Assembly (NCBI GenBank): GCA_020342155.1
Contig: CP070842.1
Coordinates: 456,623 to 520,622 of the forward strand
Source of the DNA: Dehalococcoidales bacterium
GTDB lineage: Bacteria; Chloroflexota; Dehalococcoidia; Dehalococcoidales; Fen-1064
Direction of reading: 5' to 3'
Length of the DNA: 64,000 nt
The notes beneath the pieces were generated by a model. That model did no database searches. It was not told where the DNA came from and was given only the letters and a program-made list of their open reading frames with translations. Of the stretch, positions 16,871 through 25,355 are shown piece after piece; position 1 is the first letter of the stretch; every line of letters starts with the position of its first letter. The position numbers and the translations under genes were made by a program.

Positions 16871-16910
16871 ACAATAATTACTGTCATAGCTGCTTGACAA
16901 TGACTGGTAA

Positions 16911-17117
16911 CTACCTGGCAGTAGTTCTTGATTGTATTTCGTTTTCCAGGTCGTCAAACAAACTGCATATAGTCCTCTGACCGGTCGTACCCCACCCCTG
17001 CTCTCTTTTTCCCATTGTACGGGGGTCCACATAGAAGTAGTTTTTACAATCCCTGCAGTAGTCGGACTCACCATACTCACAGACACGCCATCTTGCTACC
17101 GCCTCAATCAAGTCCAT
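16911..17117 (-). CDS. Small cysteine-containing hypothetical protein
   Basis: A 68-residue protein with C13, then C21-x2-C24 and a further cysteine near residue 51, so a small metal site is possible. No family is recognised. GAGGGT lies 8 bases before the ATG, and promoter copy E lies about 75 bases upstream. Together these make it more likely real than its length suggests. Confidence 0.5.
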   Translation of the reverse strand: MDLIEAVARWRVCEYGESDYCRDCKNYFYVDPRTMGKREQGWGTTGQRTICSLFDDLENEIQSRTTAR

Positions 17118-17182
17118 AAAACTACCCTCGTTCTATTATTTCTGTTTACGACGGACTCCGCCTCTTCAGTTGACATAGGTGG

Positions 17183-17225
17183 AGTGTGCACAGGGTAGCA
17201 TTGTGAACGTAGAAAGTCAATGTGT
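17183..17225 (-). promoter_or_regulatory. Shared-family promoter, copy E
   Basis: On the minus strand: -35 TTGACT (17220–17215), 17-bp spacer TTCTACGTTCACAATGC, -10 TACCCT (17197–17192). It precedes the 68-residue Cys-containing gene and lies back to back with the leader of the alcohol dehydrogenase gene. Confidence 0.7.
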
Positions 17226-17313
17226 TATGATACGAAGGTATTTGGCAGATTCCGTTCATTTCCTGCCAGATAGTTAGCATCAGTCAGAAAAATTTCTCGG
17301 GAGGGAGCAAACA

Positions 17314-18591
17314 ATGGCTCTGGAATCGGTAGTTAGACTGGACTCGGTCAGCATTAAGTATGGTCCAGGGGCAACACGTGAAGTCGGATATGACATGGGA
17401 GAACTCGGTGCAAAAAGGGTAATGGTTGTGACAGACCCCAATCTGGTGGATAAAGGGCCGGTGAAGGTGACTCTCAAAGCACTGGAGGACGCAGGACTGG
17501 AGCCGGTCTTGTACGGTAGTACCCGCATAGAGCCTACAGACGCTTCCCTGAAGGAAGCTATTGACTATGCCGTGAGGGGGGAGTTCGATGGTTTCGTAGC
17601 GGTGGGGGGAGGGTCAAGTATGGATACAGCTAAGGTCGCTAATCTTTACTCGACCTATCCGGCAGATTTCCCTACCTATGTCAACGCTCCTATCGGCAAA
17701 GGGACTCCCGTACCCGGCCCCCTCAAGCCGCTGGTCTGTATTCCTACCACCGCCGGGACCGGAAGTGAAACAACCGGAGTGGCCGTATTCGACCTGGTGG
17801 AGATGCATGCTAAGACCGGGATTGCCCATCGTTACCTGCGGCCAACGATAGGTATAGTTGACCCGAACAATACGCGAACACTGCCTGGGATGATAGCAGC
17901 GTGTACAGGCTTTGATGTTCTGGCTCATGCTCTGGAGTCCTTCACAGCCATACCTTACAACCAGCGTCAGGCACCCGAAAATCCATTACTGAGGTCTGCC
18001 TATCAGGGCTCAAACCCGGTGAGTGATGTCTGGGCGGTCAGAGCAATTGAGATGGCAAGTAGTAATATCGTTCGGGTAGTCAGTAACCCCACAGATGAGG
18101 ATGCTCGCAGCCAGATGATTATGGCGGCCACCTTCGCCGGCATTAGCTTTGGTGCCGCAGGCACTCATCTTGGTCATGGCATGTCCTATCCTGTGTCTGG
18201 GATGGTGCGTGGCTTCATACCTGAAGGGTATCCTCCGAACCACCCAATCATTCCACACGGGATGGCTGTCATTCTCCTTGCTCCATCTGTTTTTCGCTTT
18301 ACGGCTCCTACTAATCCTGAACGGCACCTGGAAGCCGCTCGACTTATGGGGGCGGATACCGTTAACTCCAGAATGGAGGACGCAGGGAATATACTTGCTG
18401 ACGCAATAATCTCTTTAATGAAAGAAACAGGGATGCCCAATGGCCTGGCGGCTGTCGGTTTTACGGCAGCGGATGTGGACAAGCTGGTTGAGGGCACGTT
18501 GCCCCAGCAGCGTGTGACCAGACTGTCACCCAGGCCGTTTACGCCTGAGGACCTGAGACAGATGTTCCTTGATTCACAAACATGCTGGTGA
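17314..18591 (+). CDS. Iron-dependent hydroxyacid-oxoacid transhydrogenase-like dehydrogenase
   Basis: A 425-residue type III (iron) alcohol dehydrogenase. GGGSSMDTAK near residue 95 binds NAD, and the metal ligands fall in GFDVLAHALESF and GMSYPVSG/PHGMAV. The insertion NPLLRSAYQGSNPVSDVWA is characteristic of hydroxyacid-oxoacid transhydrogenase (ADHFE1/HOT), which couples oxidation of 4-hydroxybutyrate to reduction of 2-oxoglutarate. A plain butanol or 4-hydroxybutyrate dehydrogenase role remains possible. GGGAGG lies before the ATG. Confidence 0.85.
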   Translation: MALESVVRLDSVSIKYGPGATREVGYDMGELGAKRVMVVTDPNLVDKGPVKVTLKALEDAGLEPVLYGSTRIEPTDASLKEAIDYAVRGEFDGFVAVGGGSSMDTAKVANLYSTYPADFPTYVNAPIGKGTPVPGPLKPLVCIPTTAGTGSETTGVAVFDLVEMHAKTGIAHRYLRPTIGIVDPNNTRTLPGMIAACTGFDVLAHALESFTAIPYNQRQAPENPLLRSAYQGSNPVSDVWAVRAIEMASSNIVRVVSNPTDEDARSQMIMAATFAGISFGAAGTHLGHGMSYPVSGMVRGFIPEGYPPNHPIIPHGMAVILLAPSVFRFTAPTNPERHLEAARLMGADTVNSRMEDAGNILADAIISLMKETGMPNGLAAVGFTAADVDKLVEGTLPQQRVTRLSPRPFTPEDLRQMFLDSQTCW

Positions 18592-19103
18592 GAAATGAAG
18601 GGCTGGCTGAACTAAGCGTCAGAAATGGGCGTGAGGCGTTTATGAGTCCTTTCATCTGTTCACTCGACCGAAAGTAAAATCAAGGGGGGACACCCCCTTG
18701 AAATCCCCCGCCAAGAGGGGTGAAACCCCTCTGGACTCCCCAAAACGATGAGAGGGCAGTCTTCAGACAGCGGTCGTTCGCACCTTAAAGAGAGCTGGAA
18801 ACCGGGAGCGTAAATGCTCTTCGCTGTGGACAGAGCCTACAAGCACTGTTGGGGGGAGTTAAAGAGGGGCACAGCCCCTCTTTGTATATCTTCCCCTTCC
18901 CCTCTGGGTAAGGGGATAAAGGGGATGGGGCCGTCACCACCAAACAGGGGCGACGCAAGTTAGATAATGTCGAAGTGTCCCCAATTATATGAGTGAGTAT
19001 AGTAAATTGACTTAACTGACGGACTGAACTAATATTTAGCTGAGAACTGGGAATAACCAGATAATTCAAATAAAAAGGAGTAATTAAACAGAAAGGGAAA
19101 TAG
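18592..19103. other. 512-bp intergenic region holding a hairpin-rich repeat
   Basis: Most of it is the first copy of the large intergenic repeat (18661–18980). The remainder is AT-rich leader before the DUF2284 gene. Frames read through the repeat are artefacts of its palindromes. Confidence 0.7.
18661..18980. repeat. Hairpin-rich intergenic repeat, copy 1
   Basis: It shares order and sequence with 61130–61510. Landmarks are CAAGGGGG/CCCCCTTG (18681–18700), the arm pair CCAAGAGGGG/CCCCTCTGG, a GGTCGTTCGCACCTTA block, a 10-bp perfect stem AAAGAGGGGC/GCCCCTCTTT (18861–18883), CCTTCCCC...GGGGATGGGGCC, and AATGTC near the end. No coding capacity or terminal target duplication is evident. Confidence 0.75.
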
Positions 19104-19757
19104 GTGCCAGAAGATAAGGGAGTAGTGCGACCGTTTCCCAGCGAAGTTAGTGAGGAAACCCTCAAGGCAGACCTTGAGAGGTACCGGCAGAAAGCCTTGG
19201 AGCTTGGTGCTAGCGATGCTGTAGTGATACCGGCCCAATGGGTTGAGGTAGACGAGCGAGTACGGCTCAAGTGTGCAATACCGCCCTGTCCTAACTACCG
19301 CCGATGTGGTAATTGCCCACCACACACTCCGGAACCGGAGTTCATGCGCCAGGCATTGAGCCGGTATAGCTGGGTGATTCTGTTTAAGACCAATGTTCCC
19401 GCCGAGGATTTCGCTGATGTTTCCCGTTACTATCCTCATGGTAGGCAGCATCAGCGACAGACTGGCGAGATTGCGGCTCGCCTTGAGGTTCTAGCCTTTG
19501 CCGATGGTTACCGCTTTGCTCTGGGTCTGGGTGCCGGAGGTTGTCGGGACACCATGTGTAACGGTGAGCTCTGCCAGATGCTGGACAGTGGCCGCTGCCC
19601 CCACATATTGATGGCCCGTCCCTCAATGGAGGCAGTCGGTATCGATGTGACCGACCTAGTCAACCGGGTGGGCTGGACAATGTATCCTATTTACCGCACG
19701 ATGAACTCTTCTACAGTTCCCTGTGGTATTTCAGTAGGTATGGTCTTTATTCACTAG
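19104..19757 (+). CDS. DUF2284 predicted metal-binding protein
   Basis: The 217-residue protein has the DUF2284 cysteine pattern: C-x5-C-x5-C-x2-C (IPPCPNYRRCGNCPPHTP), then CRDTMCNGELCQMLDSGRCPH, and a late PCG. These could bind an iron-sulfur cluster or zinc. The family is common in anaerobes and has no proven function. The start is GTG at 19104. A 54-residue small gene follows 81 bases downstream. Confidence 0.8.
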   Translation: MPEDKGVVRPFPSEVSEETLKADLERYRQKALELGASDAVVIPAQWVEVDERVRLKCAIPPCPNYRRCGNCPPHTPEPEFMRQALSRYSWVILFKTNVPAEDFADVSRYYPHGRQHQRQTGEIAARLEVLAFADGYRFALGLGAGGCRDTMCNGELCQMLDSGRCPHILMARPSMEAVGIDVTDLVNRVGWTMYPIYRTMNSSTVPCGISVGMVFIH

Positions 19758-19838
19758 CAGTGGAGTTTATCTATCTTGGGTTAAGTTCCTCCACTGGCAT
19801 CTGATGGCACCGGCGGCCCACAGTGAAAGGAGCTACTA

Positions 19839-20003
19839 ATGGCTAAGGATATCGTGGACCTACTAGAAAGCTACATTCCGGCAGATAACCCGAAGAAATG
19901 GGCAAAGCTGGCTAGCACAGTTGAGTCTCGCCGACTCGAGCTTTTACTCCTCAGGGAGATACTGCTTGAGTTACGGATAATGAACCAGGCAAGGCAGGCT
20001 TAG
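19839..20003 (+). CDS. Small helical protein before lysA
   Basis: A 54-residue frame starting MAKDIVDLLE and ending LRIMNQARQA, too short for most gene finders. AAAGGAG lies 6 bases before the ATG, and the product reads as one amphipathic helix-turn-helix rich in Leu, Glu and Arg. It lies 50 bases before lysA on the same strand. No family is recognised; a small regulator or complex subunit is possible. Confidence 0.55.
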   Translation: MAKDIVDLLESYIPADNPKKWAKLASTVESRRLELLLLREILLELRIMNQARQA

Positions 20004-20054
20004 CCCTATGCACCCTCATGTTCTGTACTTTATTACACAGGAGTACGATTGCTG

Positions 20055-21362
20055 ATGATGTCCAGACTCCCATTATTTCCCTCGACAGGTGAAGTGAATG
20101 ACCGCGGTCATCTTGTTATCGGCGGCTGTGATGTTGTTGACCTGGCCGCCGAGTTCGGCACGCCCCTTTATCTTTTCGATGAGACCAGCCTGCGCGACAA
20201 GTGCCGCGAGTTCAAAGACGCGTTCGGCAGTCGCTATGCTGATATAACCGTTGTCTACTCCTGCAAGGCCTTCACTAATAAATCCCATCTGCTTCTTGTG
20301 AACGAAGAGGGAGTAGGATTGGATGTTGTCTCTGGTGGGGAGCTCGGTATTGCCCACTCGGTTGACTTCCCGATGGAGCAGGTCTATTTCAGTGGCAACA
20401 ATAAGTCGCGTGAGGAGCTCAGGCAGAGTCTGGAGTTGGGGCTGGGTCGAGTGGTAGTCGACAATTTCCATGAACTCAAGATGCTGGGTGAGTTGGTCAA
20501 CGAGATGGGCTGCACGCAGGATATCCTGCTGCGACTGTCTCCAGCGGTGGACCCGCACACCCATAAGTATATTACTACCGGCAATATCGATAGTAAGTTT
20601 GGTATTCCCCTTGTTCTGGGTGAGGATGCCGTGGTGGAGGCCATGTCAATGCCTGGGTTAAACCTGCTTGGCCTGCATTTCCATATTGGTTCCCTTATCT
20701 TTGAGGTTGAACCATATCAGGAATCTATAAAGAACCTGCTTGGCCTAGCGGCTGAGATGAAGCGGAAACACGGATTTGAACTCAAGGAGCTGGATATCGG
20801 TGGTGGTTTTGCCGTGCAGTATACCCTGGATGCCCCGGCACCGCCCGTCTCTTTTTATGCTGAAGCAATTACGTCCACCATTATCGCCGGTTGCCGGGAA
20901 CTCGGGTTGAAGCTGCCGCGCCTCGTAGTCGAGCCAGGCAGATCAATGGTGGCACGGGCCGGCCTGGCGGTATATACCGCCGGAGTGGTTAAGGACATCC
21001 CGAACGTCAGGCGTTACGTCTCCGTCGACGGCGGTATGGCGGACAACATCCGCCCTGCCCTATATCAGGCACGACATGAGGCGGTTGTGGCCAACAAAAT
21101 GCCTGAGTCGGAAACAGGTAAGGTTACCATCGCCGGTAAGTTTTGCGAATCAGGTGACATACTTATCTGGGACATTGGCCTGCCTCCGATAGTCGCCGGT
21201 GATATTATCGCTGTACCGGGCTGTGGTGCTTTCTGCCTTACAGAGGCGATGAACTATAACGCTTCGTTCAAACCGCCGGTAGTGATGGTCAGGGAAGGTA
21301 AGGCGCGGCTTATCCGGCGCCGGGAGACACTGGAAGACCTGACCCGGTGCGACGTAGTTTAG
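20055..21362 (+). CDS. lysA: Diaminopimelate decarboxylase
   Basis: A PLP-dependent fold-type III decarboxylase of about 435 residues that makes L-lysine from meso-diaminopimelate. It shows the PLP lysine in VVYSCKAF, HFHIGS, the glycine-rich GGGF phosphate site, EPGRS, and C-terminal CESGD with the partner cysteine. The start is uncertain: AGGAG suits a TTG at 20049 (spacing 5) or the ATG at 20055 (spacing 11). dapB, asd and dapA lie in a separate operon at 45.7–48.4 kb. Confidence 0.92.
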   Translation: MMSRLPLFPSTGEVNDRGHLVIGGCDVVDLAAEFGTPLYLFDETSLRDKCREFKDAFGSRYADITVVYSCKAFTNKSHLLLVNEEGVGLDVVSGGELGIAHSVDFPMEQVYFSGNNKSREELRQSLELGLGRVVVDNFHELKMLGELVNEMGCTQDILLRLSPAVDPHTHKYITTGNIDSKFGIPLVLGEDAVVEAMSMPGLNLLGLHFHIGSLIFEVEPYQESIKNLLGLAAEMKRKHGFELKELDIGGGFAVQYTLDAPAPPVSFYAEAITSTIIAGCRELGLKLPRLVVEPGRSMVARAGLAVYTAGVVKDIPNVRRYVSVDGGMADNIRPALYQARHEAVVANKMPESETGKVTIAGKFCESGDILIWDIGLPPIVAGDIIAVPGCGAFCLTEAMNYNASFKPPVVMVREGKARLIRRRETLEDLTRCDVV

Positions 21363-21386
21363 AGGTTGCTTGGAGGGGATGCTTTG

Positions 21387-22433
21387 GTGTGGGATGTAGT
21401 CGGGCAGACTAGGGCGATTTCTCTGCTTCAACGTAGTCTGGAGGCGGGGTCACTGTCGCATGCCTATCTTCTGGTAGGCCCCGCTCACGTCGGTAAGATG
21501 ACATTGGCACTGGACCTGGCGAAAGCGGTGAACTGCGAGAGTGCGGAATCGCCCTGTGGTGAATGTGCTGCCTGTCAGAGAATTGCCGAGGGCAAGCACT
21601 CCGATATTCAGGTGATTGACCTGGGGAGCGGTGATGGCAATTCAACCGAATCCGAAGCCAGAGTAAAAATCAGTGTCGAGCAGATTGAACAGATGCAACA
21701 CTCGGCCTTCCTGCCGCCCTTTGAGGGCAGGTGTAAGGTGTTCGTCCTTGATGGTGCCGAGTTCTTCTCGCTTGGTGCCGCCAACCGTCTACTCAAGACC
21801 CTCGAAGAGCCGGTGGGTGGGGTGGTCTTCATACTGTTGACTGTCAACGAGAAACTGTTACCAACAACGATTGTTTCCCGCTGCCAGCGAATAGAGTTGG
21901 CGCCACTTGGTACTGCTGAGGTCGAGGCGGCACTCACCAGTCGGTGGGGCGTCGAGTCGGATAAGGCAAGGTTATTATCTCGGTTGGCCAACGGCTGCCT
22001 GGGATGGGCGGTATCGGCTGCCCGGGATGGGCAGTTGCTCCAGCATCGGGCTGAGGTGCTGGACAAATTGCTTGAAATCACCGATGCTGGTTATGAGCAG
22101 CGTTTCCAGTATGTTGCTGAGCTGGCTGGCAGGTTCAGCCAGAACCGAAGGGCGGTTCTGGGAATTCTGCAGTTGTGGCTGGACTGGTGGCGTGACCTGC
22201 TGCTGGTTAAACTTGGCTGCAGTGACGCTATTACAAATGTTGACCGTTCCACCCAGCTGGATAGGACAACCAAGAGCTATACACTGACCCAGATAAGGGT
22301 ATTTATTGAGAATATTCGGGCAGCCGGGGACCAGCTCCAGCTTAATGCCAATCCGCAGCTGGCGCTGGAGGTGCTGATGCTAGGTGTCCCTGAGAAAAAT
22401 ATAACAAAAGGCCCGGTGCCTGGTGTGAGGTAA
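21387..22433 (+). CDS. holB: DNA polymerase III delta-prime subunit
   Basis: A clamp-loader AAA+ protein of about 348 residues. VGPAHVGKM is an altered P-loop, as expected for delta-prime, which does not hydrolyse ATP. The four-cysteine zinc module CESAESPCGECAACQ is present, followed by LLKTLEEP and the SRC motif (VSRCQRI). The start is taken as GTG at 21387, 8 bases after GGAGGGG. It is followed directly by the PSP1 gene, the arrangement seen in many Gram-positives (holB–ricT). Confidence 0.88.
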   Translation: MWDVVGQTRAISLLQRSLEAGSLSHAYLLVGPAHVGKMTLALDLAKAVNCESAESPCGECAACQRIAEGKHSDIQVIDLGSGDGNSTESEARVKISVEQIEQMQHSAFLPPFEGRCKVFVLDGAEFFSLGAANRLLKTLEEPVGGVVFILLTVNEKLLPTTIVSRCQRIELAPLGTAEVEAALTSRWGVESDKARLLSRLANGCLGWAVSAARDGQLLQHRAEVLDKLLEITDAGYEQRFQYVAELAGRFSQNRRAVLGILQLWLDWWRDLLLVKLGCSDAITNVDRSTQLDRTTKSYTLTQIRVFIENIRAAGDQLQLNANPQLALEVLMLGVPEKNITKGPVPGVR

Positions 22434-22436
22434 GTG

Positions 22437-23363
22437 ATGACTGAGGTTGTTGGAGTACGATTCAAAAGGGCTGGTAGGATATACTATTTTGACCCGGCCG
22501 ATGTGGACTTTGAGTTAGGTGACTACGTGGTGGTCGAGACCGCTCGTGGACTTGAGGTGGGGCAGGTTGCGATTGCCCCGAAGGATGTGCCGGAAAGCGA
22601 TATTGCAAAGCCGTTAAAGCCAGTGGTACGCAAGGCGGAACCTACCGAGTTGAATTACGCCGAGCAGTTCGAGGAGAAGGAGAGGGAGGCACTGGAGATA
22701 TGCGGTGAGTTAATCGCCGAAATGGACCTTCCAATGAAGCTCCTCTCTGCCGAATATGGTCTTGATGGCAAGCACCTCACCTTCTATTTCAGTGCCGCAG
22801 AGAGGGTCGACTTCCGGCAACTGGTCCGGGAGCTGGCCGGGCGCTTTAAGGTGCGAGTTGAACTGAGACAAGTGGGTGCCAGAGATGAGACCAAGCTTCT
22901 GGGTGGTTTTGGCCGCTGCGGTCGTGGCCTGTGCTGTGCCAATTTTCTGTCCGAATTTGCTCCCATCTCCATCAGGATGGCTAAGGAGCAGAGTCTGCCT
23001 CTCAACCCGATGAAAATATCCGGCCTTTGCGGTCGCTTGCTGTGCTGCCTTGCCTATGAGAACGAGCAGTACCGCGAGATGCAAGAGAAAATGCCCAAAG
23101 AGGGTCAGAAAATAACCACGGCTACGGGAACGGCCCGGGTGGTCGGGAGTAACCTGATTAAAGAGACTGTGCTGATTGAGTTGGAAAGTAAGGTCGTTGT
23201 TGAACTGCCTCTCAATGAGGTTGTGTTTGGCGAGGGCAAGACCGAGGCCAGTGCTGAAACCGAAGCCGAGGCCGAGGCCGAAGTCGAAGAGCCAGTAGAG
23301 ACCAGTACTGAGACAAAACCCTCTCCACCCAGGTCGGGGCGGAGGCGTGGTAAGAACAAGTGA
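22437..23363 (+). CDS. PSP1-domain protein (RicT/YaaT-like)
   Basis: The 308-residue protein contains the PSP1 domain (about 1–220) with CGRCGRGLCC and LCGRLLCCLAYE cysteine clusters, which in the B. subtilis homologue RicT take part in an iron-sulfur complex (RicAFT) affecting RNA processing and development. The C-terminal ~50 residues are an acidic Glu/Ala tail ending in a basic patch (RSGRRRGKNK). The ATG at 22437 follows the holB stop by 3 bases, so translation is coupled. Confidence 0.85.
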   Translation: MTEVVGVRFKRAGRIYYFDPADVDFELGDYVVVETARGLEVGQVAIAPKDVPESDIAKPLKPVVRKAEPTELNYAEQFEEKEREALEICGELIAEMDLPMKLLSAEYGLDGKHLTFYFSAAERVDFRQLVRELAGRFKVRVELRQVGARDETKLLGGFGRCGRGLCCANFLSEFAPISIRMAKEQSLPLNPMKISGLCGRLLCCLAYENEQYREMQEKMPKEGQKITTATGTARVVGSNLIKETVLIELESKVVVELPLNEVVFGEGKTEASAETEAEAEAEVEEPVETSTETKPSPPRSGRRRGKNK

Positions 23364-23375
23364 CCCACCCCGTGC

Positions 23376-23897
23376 TCAGTGGGGAAGGTATCTTTGCCAC
23401 TCCTCTCGGGCTTCCACGTAGTGGCGGGGTATGTACGAGAAGCGGTAGTCTCGTGGTGTGGTTGGGGAACGGCGCAGCTTCATGCCAGCTTCTTCGGGTG
23501 TCTTGCCGGCCTTGCGCCGGTTGCAGGAGACACAGGCGCTGACCAGGTTCTCCCAGGTATGCGGACCACCGCGGTATCTTGGGATGACATGGTCGAGGGT
23601 AAGGTGCCGTGTCTCCTTGCCACAGTACTGGCACGAATAGTTGTCACGACTGAATACCTCGAGCCGACTGAGCTTTCTCCCGGTGTGGAAGGGTCGTTTA
23701 ACTAGGTAGGGAAGCCGGATTACCGAAGGTACCTGGAAGTCACTGTGAGCCGTGTGGATATATCCGACTCCGTCTTCAAGCATCTCAGCCTTGCTCTGGT
23801 AAAGCAATACCACCGCCCGCCGGGCCCGGCAGACGTTAAGTGGTTCGTAGTTCTGGTTTAACACCAGTACAGGAAGGTTGAGTACAGACACAGTCAT
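23376..23897 (-). CDS. HNH endonuclease
   Basis: The 173-residue protein has a C-terminal HNH domain with paired zinc-binding cysteines (CQYCGKE... and CVSCNRRK) and the DHVIPRYRGG core. The N-terminal half (ARRAVVLLYQSKAEML) is typical of a chromosomal HNH family found in Chloroflexota, Actinobacteria and Cyanobacteria. GGAG precedes the ATG. It faces the PSP1 gene tail to tail. There is no restriction methyltransferase or phage gene nearby, so a repair or recombination role is more likely than restriction. Confidence 0.85.
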   Translation of the reverse strand: MTVSVLNLPVLVLNQNYEPLNVCRARRAVVLLYQSKAEMLEDGVGYIHTAHSDFQVPSVIRLPYLVKRPFHTGRKLSRLEVFSRDNYSCQYCGKETRHLTLDHVIPRYRGGPHTWENLVSACVSCNRRKAGKTPEEAGMKLRRSPTTPRDYRFSYIPRHYVEAREEWQRYLPH

Positions 23898-23966
23898 TCT
23901 CCATTTCTGAGCAAGCCTATTTTACTACGGATGCCGTGACTGTGCAAATTAGGTGGGGGAATGACG

Positions 23967-25349
23967 TTAACGGCCCCTACTAGGGCGGCGGGGAACTCTT
24001 TTCTGGCCGGCAAAGTAATCCGGGGCTTCGATGTGGAACAGCATGCTTAGTTTCTGGTCTACAAAGCGAGTCATTATTCGGCTGTCTATTTCATCAGCGG
24101 AGCAGTTGGTTGTAATCACGGTTGCCAGCCGGGCGTTGTAGCGATGATTGATTACCTGGTAGAGCTTTTCCTGCGCCCAGGGTGTGGTTGTCTGTGCTCC
24201 CAGGTCATCGAGGACGAGCAAAGGGGCATTCTTGACACTCTCGAAAAGCTGGTCGTAGGAGACCTTGCTGTCCGGGCTGAAGGTGGAACGCAGGTGATCG
24301 AGGAAGTCGGGGATAACAATGAACAGAGCCGGCTTTCCTTGTTGGTAGCGGTAGTTGACAATGGCGGCAGCCAGGTGGGTCTTGCCGCAGCCATTAACAC
24401 CTTGAAACACCAGCCATCCCTCTGGTTCTTTGGCGAAGTCCACTGCTAAACGATAGGCCTTCTCCAGGTTCTGGCGCTCGTCTGACGGAAGGTTATCGCG
24501 TTTCCAGACGAAGTTATCAAAGGTCATCTCCTTCTGTAGTTCAAATTCAGGTGCCCAACCCCAGTTGGATAGTGCCGAAGGTCTGGAGCCGGTTAGTTGT
24601 ACCTGGCAGAAGTCGGAATCTGCCAGGCGAGTGCGCATTCTCTCTTCGAGCTCTTCAATTGGGGCGATTGTCACTATTACGGTGGGGAGACGGTTGGTGA
24701 AGCGGTGGTTCAACAACTGCTCCATTTTCTCTCTTGCCCAGGGGGTAGCCGACTGAGCGCCGAAATCGTCCAGCACCAATAGCGGTGTATTGCGTACCTG
24801 CTCGAAGAACTCGTCGTAGGGCAGGTCACTATTTGGGTTGAAGCTGGAGCGGAGGTGGTCGAGGAGGTCGGGGGTGGTGATGTAGAAGGCGGGGTGATTG
24901 TCGGCAACGCGACGGTTGGCAATCGCCGCTGCCAGGTGAGTCTTGCCGCTACCGCTGGGACCAGCCAGTACCAGCCAGCCGAAAGGTCGACTGGCGAATT
25001 CGAGGCCAGCCTCATAGGCGCGAGCAAACCGCTGCCTGTCAACGGAGTCATTGTCCCGACCTTCGGCGACCAGGTTGTCAAAGGTGAGACGGGTCAGAGG
25101 GCCGAGGTTGCTGTAGCTTTGTAGATGGGAATGGCGTTTCCCCTCTGAGTCCTGCTTGGTGCAGCGGCAGGGGACTACCCGGCCGTAGTCCGGCTTGCCG
25201 TCTGGCAGTAGGGGATGAACGAACCTCGCCCCCTTGCAGATGGAGCATGGCTCCGGCTCTTCAGCTTCCACGTCAGTGTCTGCGTCTGCCTGTGTCCCGG
25301 CCACGTTTTGCATGGGTTGTCTTTTTAATATCTCGCTGATATGCTCCAT
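23967..25349 (-). CDS. Tandem-domain DnaC/DnaI-type helicase loader
   Basis: The 460-residue protein has an N-terminal zinc module (C35, C38, C61, C63) and two complete DnaC-type AAA+ domains. The first has Walker A GPSGSGKT (130–137) and Walker B LLVLDDFG (190–197); the second has GVNGCGKT (317–324) and LLVLDDLG (377–384). Domain 2 keeps the sensor-1 asparagine (ITTN), while domain 1 has VTIA there. Ordinary loaders have one AAA+ domain. It lies downstream of dnaD and dnaB genes, which supports a role loading the DnaB helicase. Confidence 0.85.
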   Translation of the reverse strand: MEHISEILKRQPMQNVAGTQADADTDVEAEEPEPCSICKGARFVHPLLPDGKPDYGRVVPCRCTKQDSEGKRHSHLQSYSNLGPLTRLTFDNLVAEGRDNDSVDRQRFARAYEAGLEFASRPFGWLVLAGPSGSGKTHLAAAIANRRVADNHPAFYITTPDLLDHLRSSFNPNSDLPYDEFFEQVRNTPLLVLDDFGAQSATPWAREKMEQLLNHRFTNRLPTVIVTIAPIEELEERMRTRLADSDFCQVQLTGSRPSALSNWGWAPEFELQKEMTFDNFVWKRDNLPSDERQNLEKAYRLAVDFAKEPEGWLVFQGVNGCGKTHLAAAIVNYRYQQGKPALFIVIPDFLDHLRSTFSPDSKVSYDQLFESVKNAPLLVLDDLGAQTTTPWAQEKLYQVINHRYNARLATVITTNCSADEIDSRIMTRFVDQKLSMLFHIEAPDYFAGQKRVPRRPSRGR

Positions 25350-25355
25350 TTTATT

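Noticed and set aside
18785-19270. Minus-strand open frames across the 18.7-kb repeat and DUF2284 gene
   Set aside because: They read through palindromes and antisense to a recognised gene, and have no homology-like features.
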